Below are positions 58,900-64,000 of a stretch of DNA of 64,000 nucleotides, piece after piece; position 1 is the first letter of the stretch; every line of letters begins with the position of its first letter. The stretch covers positions 930,001 through 994,000 of the forward strand of contig CAJSYZ010000004.1 in assembly GCA_910574455.1 (NCBI GenBank), read 5' to 3'. Below the pieces are notes generated by a model. It was given only the letters and a program-made list of their open reading frames with translations. It made no database searches and was not told the DNA's origin. This DNA is from Trichaptum fuscoviolaceum. Its lineage: Eukaryota > Basidiomycota > Agaricomycetes > Hymenochaetales > Trichaptaceae. The translations under genes and the position numbers were made by a program.

Positions 58900-61440
58900 T
58901 TAGTTCGAAGATAAGATAGGATCTTGCAATAACATACCTTTTGTTGGAACTTTCCCTTTCTGCCTCTTCACAGGCTCATCTTCGTTATCTTCCTCGCCTG
59001 AGCTTTCCCGCTTTCCTCTACGTTTCTTCCCAGCTGGAGCTGGCGGCTCTTCCAGCTCAGCTCCGAGCGGACGACCTGGCTTCTCAGAGCATTGCGGACA
59101 GAACCATTCACCTTCCGGGACGGCATCCAGCGGTTGATCAAGGCAGCCCAAGTGGTATGGGTAGTCGCACTAGTTTGTCTCAGTTGCAATTTCCTAAGGA
59201 GCGAGAATAAATGACACAACCTTTTCGCATTCCAAGGGCGAATCATCATCGCCAGTCTCCTTGTTACAGACCACACATGTTTCAGGAGCATCCACTTGTT
59301 CAGGGTGACGAGGCAGATCTGAAAGCTTTTGGTTGGGTCGGGCCAGGAAGAGTGTTGTATTCTGGCCTGCGGCGATTCTAAATACAGCGGTTACGAATGC
59401 TTGGAATAATACTGTGAGACTAATTCACTCACTCGAAGACATCTATCCCGATGAGAGGCTGGTGTCGTGTCGGCTTTGTCGAACTTTTTGGCTCCTCAGG
59501 ACCATATCCGAGCTCACCTGCCCATCCCTGTGAGCCTATTATCTCAAAAATGACAGAGATCGGACAGACCATTTTGAGCATTTTGGCCCCAGGCAATCGT
59601 CATGACGGTGTCACCATCGTCCGGTGCCAGGGCAAAGTGTGTAACACCTCCACTGCTGGCATGGAAAACTTTGCATCCCCTACGACACGACAATAAGTCT
59701 CCAAGGAATGGAGGATATGGAGAAAAGAACGAACATGATGTCTTGAATGTATCGAAACGAAGAATAGGGTGATCCGGTCGAGCCTATCGATAAGTTTTAT
59801 CAGCCGTCAGATACGGAATAATGCTTCTTGATCCTGACCCTCTCCGCTATTTTTCCACTAATGTGTCTGATTAGAAACCGAACCTTTATTCATGGGACGA
59901 CTTACCTTTCCAGCCATCCAGTACATTTTCTGTCGATCAATTACAGCCGAGCAGGAAGGCCCGGCAACGATGAAGCTCGCGCGGGTTAATTCGTTTGGGC
60001 CGGCGAACTGAGAAAAGTTAAGTTCCTTTATTCAAAGCCCCATCTACGCAAAGGAAACATCGGAGGCTGTCTGAAAGTGTGGCAGGAAGTGCAGGTCTAT
60101 GGAACATGGTACCCGTGCATTTTTCAGAAAATACTTACATTTCTGTGCGGCGATTGGCTGAGCACGGCTGACTTTATGACCTACTCTCAAGACAGCCTTC
60201 GAACATAGGTACCATGTTCTGTAGATTTGTCTTAGAGCCTGTCACACCTTCGGACATCCTCTTCTAACTCCCTTGATGTGAAAGAGAATACTCACTTGTG
60301 GAACTGCTTTCGGAATAAGAACGTCTTGTTGATTGCCGAGACCTAGACGACAATAGCCATTGTAGCCCCAAACGTAGACGAAACTATCAAGGGGTTATGC
60401 TGGAGATAAAATTGAAAGGTGAAATATAACCCACCCATCTTCATCCAAAGCAATAGAGTGCTGGTGCCCACAAGCGACGTTCGTTATCACCTTTCCATCA
60501 AGACCCTTCACAAGAACTGGAATTTTGTCAGCAGATTAGTTTTCAATGAAGATAAAGGCAGCAATACCCGGCTCTGAATGTATGTCGAACATAATCTTGT
60601 TGCCGGTTGCAATATACTCGCCAGTCCGTCCGTTACCTACTTGACCATGTTCACCGCTCCCCAGACCAAAGACTGAATTCTTGTATTGGTTAATCTCGCC
60701 CTAATGAAGTGAAACACACAACGAAACGTACGCTGACCGTTCTCAGCTAGCAGAATTGAGAAGTTCACTCCTGCTGCAGCTTTCACTATCTTCGCCTTCA
60801 CGCCTCCAGGCCAAGGCCCCTTCACAAGCGTGAAAGCTGGCACCTCCGAACACGGTGGCTGGCCACACTTTTATGCATAAGCCGAGCTTTGTTAGCATAT
60901 ACAACAAAGTGTATATTGAGTAGTATAACGAACGAACCTGGCCAACTGAGTTTGCTCCCGCAGACCAGACATCTCCGTTGCTCCCCACCAAAAGCGTATG
61001 AGATCTCCCCACCGCAGCATGCACAAAAGTTACGCCCTTCGGTGTCCCAAGATTCTGAGGGGTTATTCGTCTTGGTGCGTTCTCGGACACCGTCCCGGGC
61101 TCGTGTGCGGTCGCTGATTCTCCGGCCTGTGCCTTCCCTAATGCTGAAGGAGTGCGCCGACCAATAAGGCACGCAGCACCATCTGTGCCGATGCAGACAA
61201 AGTGACAGCCCGCGCCAGAAGGATGTATCGACCGATAGAGCCGTTCGCTAGTGAGCGAAGGACGTGCGGCTCGAGAAGGTCCGGGCTGTGCGAATGTCAA
61301 CATGATTCGCCGAACAGCTTCACTCGAACACGATAACTCACTGTTCGTCCACAGATCTCCCTTGCGCCCTGAGTGAGCATCGTGGTCGGCGTGGATCTGT
61401 CCAAGAAGCTCACCAGTCAGTGCGCCCGCATATCGACTCT
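58900..61440 (-). CDS. RCC1-repeat protein with C-terminal PHD finger
   Basis: Multi-exon minus-strand gene. The N-terminal two thirds has RCC1-type blades: CHFVCIGTDGAACLIGRRTPS, VGRSHTLLVGSNGDVWSAGAN, VFGLGSGEHGQVGNG and CGHQHSIALDEDGFVYVWGY. A C4HC3 PHD finger follows (CVVC, CEKC, YHLGC, WFCPQC). The tail is basic and glutamate-rich (KKRRGKRESSGEEDNEDEP) with nuclear-localisation character. The domain order suggests a chromatin reader joined to a beta-propeller. The start codon is not resolved; the frame is open from about 61415 downstream, and an upstream exon with ATG probably lies at 61440-61600. The 3' end is taken at the in-frame stop at 58900. Confidence 0.8.
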
Positions 61441-62070
61441 GACTCTATCTACTCAATCTCTCCCCTTCCTCGGTCTCTATGCTGTTGGATCGGTGTGCGA
61501 CATGGTTGCGCAGTACAGAGCTCGTCCCGACGTTATTCGGATTCATGCCGCCCGCATTTGTCGACGACGGTAGGGCGATGGTGAGCGTTGCGTCCAAGTC
61601 GCGGGCTGCGCGCCGGCGTCTTTCTCTTTCCTTTCTGGTGCAGCCTCTCAAGCACAGTAGCTTCGCTTTGCCGTAGTGATAGCTCAGTCTAATATAATTA
61701 AGCTAGAAATGTGTTGCCAGTCTTCTTCAATCAGATTCAAGTGTCTAATTTGCATGCGTCGAAGTTGATGAATTACTGAATAGACTTGCGTGAACCCAGA
61801 TCAAATCCCCAGATAGCCAGTCTTGAATTATAGACCCCCAGAATTCAGAAGCAGCCCAGAATAAAGAAAATGTTCACCCGGTGCCAAACATACCAATGAC
61901 ATTCTCACGTCGCACACAGGGTAGCGCAATTGCAATCGAATATAGTATCTGTATAGAAGAGGTCAGTAGAGTAATTAGAGATAGTAGGAAACACTTACAT
62001 TTGTAAATGTGAGAAGTGAATGCGTAAGAGGAGAAGGGGAATGGGGGAAAAGTAAGGAAACGGGCCTGCC
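61441..62070. other. Region with unresolved 5' exons, no complete gene seen
   Basis: The proximal part (to about 61650) probably holds the first exon of the RCC1-PHD gene. The rest looks like the 5' part of a minus-strand transcript. A pyrimidine-rich leader below the TATA box at 62071 ends in GTAAGTG near 61996, and a TACTGAC branch site and CAG 3' splice site follow about 55 nt on. A protein could not be assigned. Confidence 0.35.
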
Positions 62071-62076
62071 TTTATA
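62071..62076 (-). promoter_or_regulatory. TATA box of an unidentified minus-strand transcript
   Basis: TATAAA on the minus strand in the context GGTATAAAGGCAGGCCCG. It is followed by a pyrimidine-rich leader and an early intron, as in the array promoter at 63256 facing the other way. Confidence 0.4.
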
Positions 62077-62195
62077 CCCCCAGGCCTCATCAGATGCGCC
62101 ACGACAGAGAATACATCGGCCCATATTCGCCGATAGGTCTTACGACACATGGGACAAGGCCAAGCGAAGAAAATCACTGGAATTCTGCAAGCCCG

Positions 62196-62874
62196 GGCGG
62201 TCGTCCGGACAAGACTTTCGACCGCCGTGCAGCTGTCCCGCCCGTCCTGCCCCTCCAAACACCTTGCGCAACCTCAACACATACCCACAGACCCCTCCAG
62301 ATGCCCTCAAAAGCTGCAGAAAGCAGAGAAATAGCTTAGAATGTGCCGTCTGCACTCTCTGTGCAGACGGCAAAGTGCTCACCAAGTTACAGCTCCCGGA
62401 CACTCCAGACAGCGCTTGCAGCACTAGCACCATTCCCACAGCTAGCCGAGACCCTGAACCCCTGGAATCTGATGCGAAAAGTGCGGTAGGCGACACAGAA
62501 GCTTCTTCCGAGTGAATGGGAGGTATGAGGCATGCTGCAGTTGCGCAGCATCCTCGGGCTCATACCGCGAGCTGGGGGGCGTCGGAGTGGGTCAGAATGA
62601 AAGTCTGACATCCATTCTTGAGGATGGAATGGCCTGGAGAGTGAGGGACAGCGTATGGATGCTGTCAGACTGTGTTGAACAGGCCAAGGGCCCCGGGAAG
62701 AGTCCAGCCGAAAATTCTGAGAATTGGATGGTTTCAGTCGCACAATTCGCTTACCAGGTGGTATTACGTCCGTCTTAAGAGCCTTCCGAGTGTTTCAGAG
62801 CCTTCTATCGGAAGCCGCGAGTGGTCTGGCTTTTGCCGAAGCCCGGAGAGGCTGAGAGCAAGCTCACCTCTCCG
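62196..62874. repeat. Cluster of unrelated strong hairpins
   Basis: Within 680 nt there are five dyads: 62196-62226 (8-bp stem GGCGGTCG), 62345-62371 (11-bp perfect stem GCCGTCTGCAC, loop TCTCT), 62527-62555 (11 bp with one bulge), 62604-62669 (outer stem TCTGACA/TGTCAGA) and 62844-62874 (12 bp with one bulge). Their sequences differ, so they are not copies of one element. No protein-coding signal is convincing here. Confidence 0.6.
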
Positions 62875-63255
62875 TGTTAGGTTTCCGGGGCCAATTCAAT
62901 GAACAGTACACTCTTGCATGTGCATGTAGGTGGTGGTGTCCGATATTAGCGACGTCAGGAGTGTATGAGATGAGCGAAGCTCGATGGCCTGCTGGACGAC
63001 GATGGTAGAAGAGTAGGAGGTTAGGAAGGAACTTGAAGCACGGTATGACCCTGCTTACGTAATTAGCATTTCCGGTGCATATTTGCTCTCTTCGCCCGTC
63101 CGTCGAGCAATTCTCAAATGCCCAGGGCCTTCGGATTCTAGAATACTAGTCTCTGCAGTATTGCATTGGCATGAATATTCTGTTAGAGAAGTAGTTCCGG
63201 GAGGAACAAGGAACTGAGCCAGAAAATTCGACCCTGAGTCGATTAGCCGAGCTCA

Positions 63256-63263
63256 TATATAAG
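63256..63263 (+). promoter_or_regulatory. TATA box of the exon-intron array
   Basis: TATATAAG lies about 45 nt before the first ATG/donor site of the array. A CT-rich leader (TCTTTTCTCTCTCTCGCTTG) follows, as in strongly expressed fungal genes. Confidence 0.5.
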
Positions 63264-63300
63264 GCTGCCCCCGTCTTTTCTCTCTCTCGCTTGTTCCCCC

Positions 63301-64000
63301 ATGCAAGGTAAGACTCACTATTTGCTTTTGCAACCTTTTACTGACAGAATGACAATATATATATAGAAATGCGCCCGGTGAGTGACACCGGAAGGCTTTG
63401 GCTTCCGGGAGCAAGGGCTTTGACCCGGGAAGCTTCGCAATCAAGCACTGCAAGCTGCAAGGTAAGACTCACTTAGTTTTATTGCTGTCGGGCTTCTACT
63501 GACATCGCAATATATATATAGAAATGAGCCGGGCGAGCGGCAGCCAGACAAGCTGGTTTCCGACATCGAGGCCTCACTTCCCGGCTGCCTGCAGGTGTCC
63601 CTCGCAAGGTAGGACACTCTTTTCTTCTCTATTTGACATTTTACTGACCACATAACAATATATATATAGAAATGCGTCCGCCGAGCGGCAGCAAGATGTA
63701 TTGGTTGCCATGAGCGAGGGCAAAGCCCTCGCTTTCCAGCTGTTGCTCTCGAGGTAAGAGTTACTGTTATTCTTTGTATTTGAGCTTCTTCTGACCTTAT
63801 CCAGATAGCAATATATAGATATAAATGCGCCCGGCGAGCGACAGCTGACCCGGGAACGAGGCTAACTGCCGCACTCGAGGTAAGGACCATTATCCTCGGA
63901 TTTGAGCTTTTACTGATTTATAGCAATATATGCATCCAGCGAGCAGCATTAGGTGCGGAAGCTCAAGCAGCTGCAAAGAACACGGTGTCCGTCACGCAAG
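63301..64000 (+). repeat. Tandem array of exon-intron units (partial, runs off the window)
   Basis: At least five successive units of 126-154 nt. Introns (63308-63366, 63462-63521, 63609-63669, 63754-63818 and one from 63880) share a GTAAGA-type donor, a TTTTACTGAC branch region and an AATATATATATAG acceptor. The exons between begin AAATGCGCCCGGCGAGCG and end CAAG or CGAG. Exons 63522-63608 (87 nt) and 63670-63753 (84 nt) are symmetric and, when joined, read in one frame as R-N-E-P-G-E-R-Q and R-N-A-S-A-E-R-Q units. The exon at 63367-63461 has TGA in place of the conserved CGA and is not a multiple of three. The last acceptors look decayed. This is either a repeat-exon gene partly turned pseudogene or a spliced non-coding transcript; I recognise no family. 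Confidence 0.6.

Noticed and set aside
62009..62515. 168-codon plus-strand frame in the hairpin region, and a 118-codon frame opposite it
   Set aside because: Composition is skewed by GC-rich dyads, both strands are open, and no domain, intron logic or promoter fits. Hairpins explain the sequence better.
63441..63890. Long open frame on the minus strand across the exon-intron array (about 149 codons)
   Set aside because: It crosses the repeated introns in antisense, and its YIYI-type motifs are just the complement of the AATATATATATAG acceptors. It is a by-product of the repeat.
63301..64000. CRISPR-like or snoRNA array
   Set aside because: Spacing with varied intervening sequence superficially suggests a repeat-spacer array. 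However, the repeats are spliceosomal introns with donor, branch site and acceptor in a eukaryote, and no C/D or H/ACA boxes were found.

Overview
This window looks like nuclear DNA of a mushroom-forming basidiomycete (Agaricomycetes). Genes are dense and lie on both strands. They are cut by many 50-65 nt introns with GTRNGT donors and CTGAC-type branch sites. The families present (several DUF6533-type seven-helix proteins, an adenylate-forming reductase, UbiA prenyltransferases, multi-exon GMC oxidases) are typical of that group. All gene models were assembled by eye; some splice sites are inferred.

Left flank (0-6.4 kb): the tail of an unidentified gene, a divergent pair (Gfo/Idh/MocA oxidoreductase and anion:cation-symporter-type MFS transporter), and a secreted histidine acid phosphatase (phytase type).

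Centre (7.4-44.6 kb): a probable prenylated-aromatic (meroterpenoid) gene cluster. It holds a GMC oxidoreductase, two almost identical cytochrome P450s, an A-T-R adenylate-forming carboxylate reductase, two almost identical UbiA-type aromatic prenyltransferases in opposite orientation, a family-2 O-methyltransferase, an FMO-like flavin monooxygenase, a putative Zn2Cys6 regulator-like protein and three DUF6533 membrane proteins. No polyketide synthase is present. A hydroxybenzoate-type acid that is prenylated, reduced at the carboxyl, hydroxylated and methylated would fit (inference). The block was clearly rearranged: P450 copy 2 carries a fragment of the reductase 3' end, so it derives from copy 1, and the UbiA genes form the arms of a large inverted repeat with P450 copy 2 inside the loop.

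Right flank (44.8-61.4 kb): mostly housekeeping genes. These are an ankyrin-RCC1-BTB protein (IBtk type), a DAO-fold FAD oxidoreductase, a disordered hypothetical protein, the trimethylguanosine synthase TGS1, a short retroelement relic with target-site duplication, tRNA-Ile(AAU), squalene synthase, and an RCC1-repeat protein with a C-terminal PHD finger.

Right end (62-64 kb): no recognisable protein family, but two features stand out. One is a cluster of unrelated strong hairpins. The other is a TATA-driven tandem array of near-identical exon-intron units running off the window; it is the least explained feature here.
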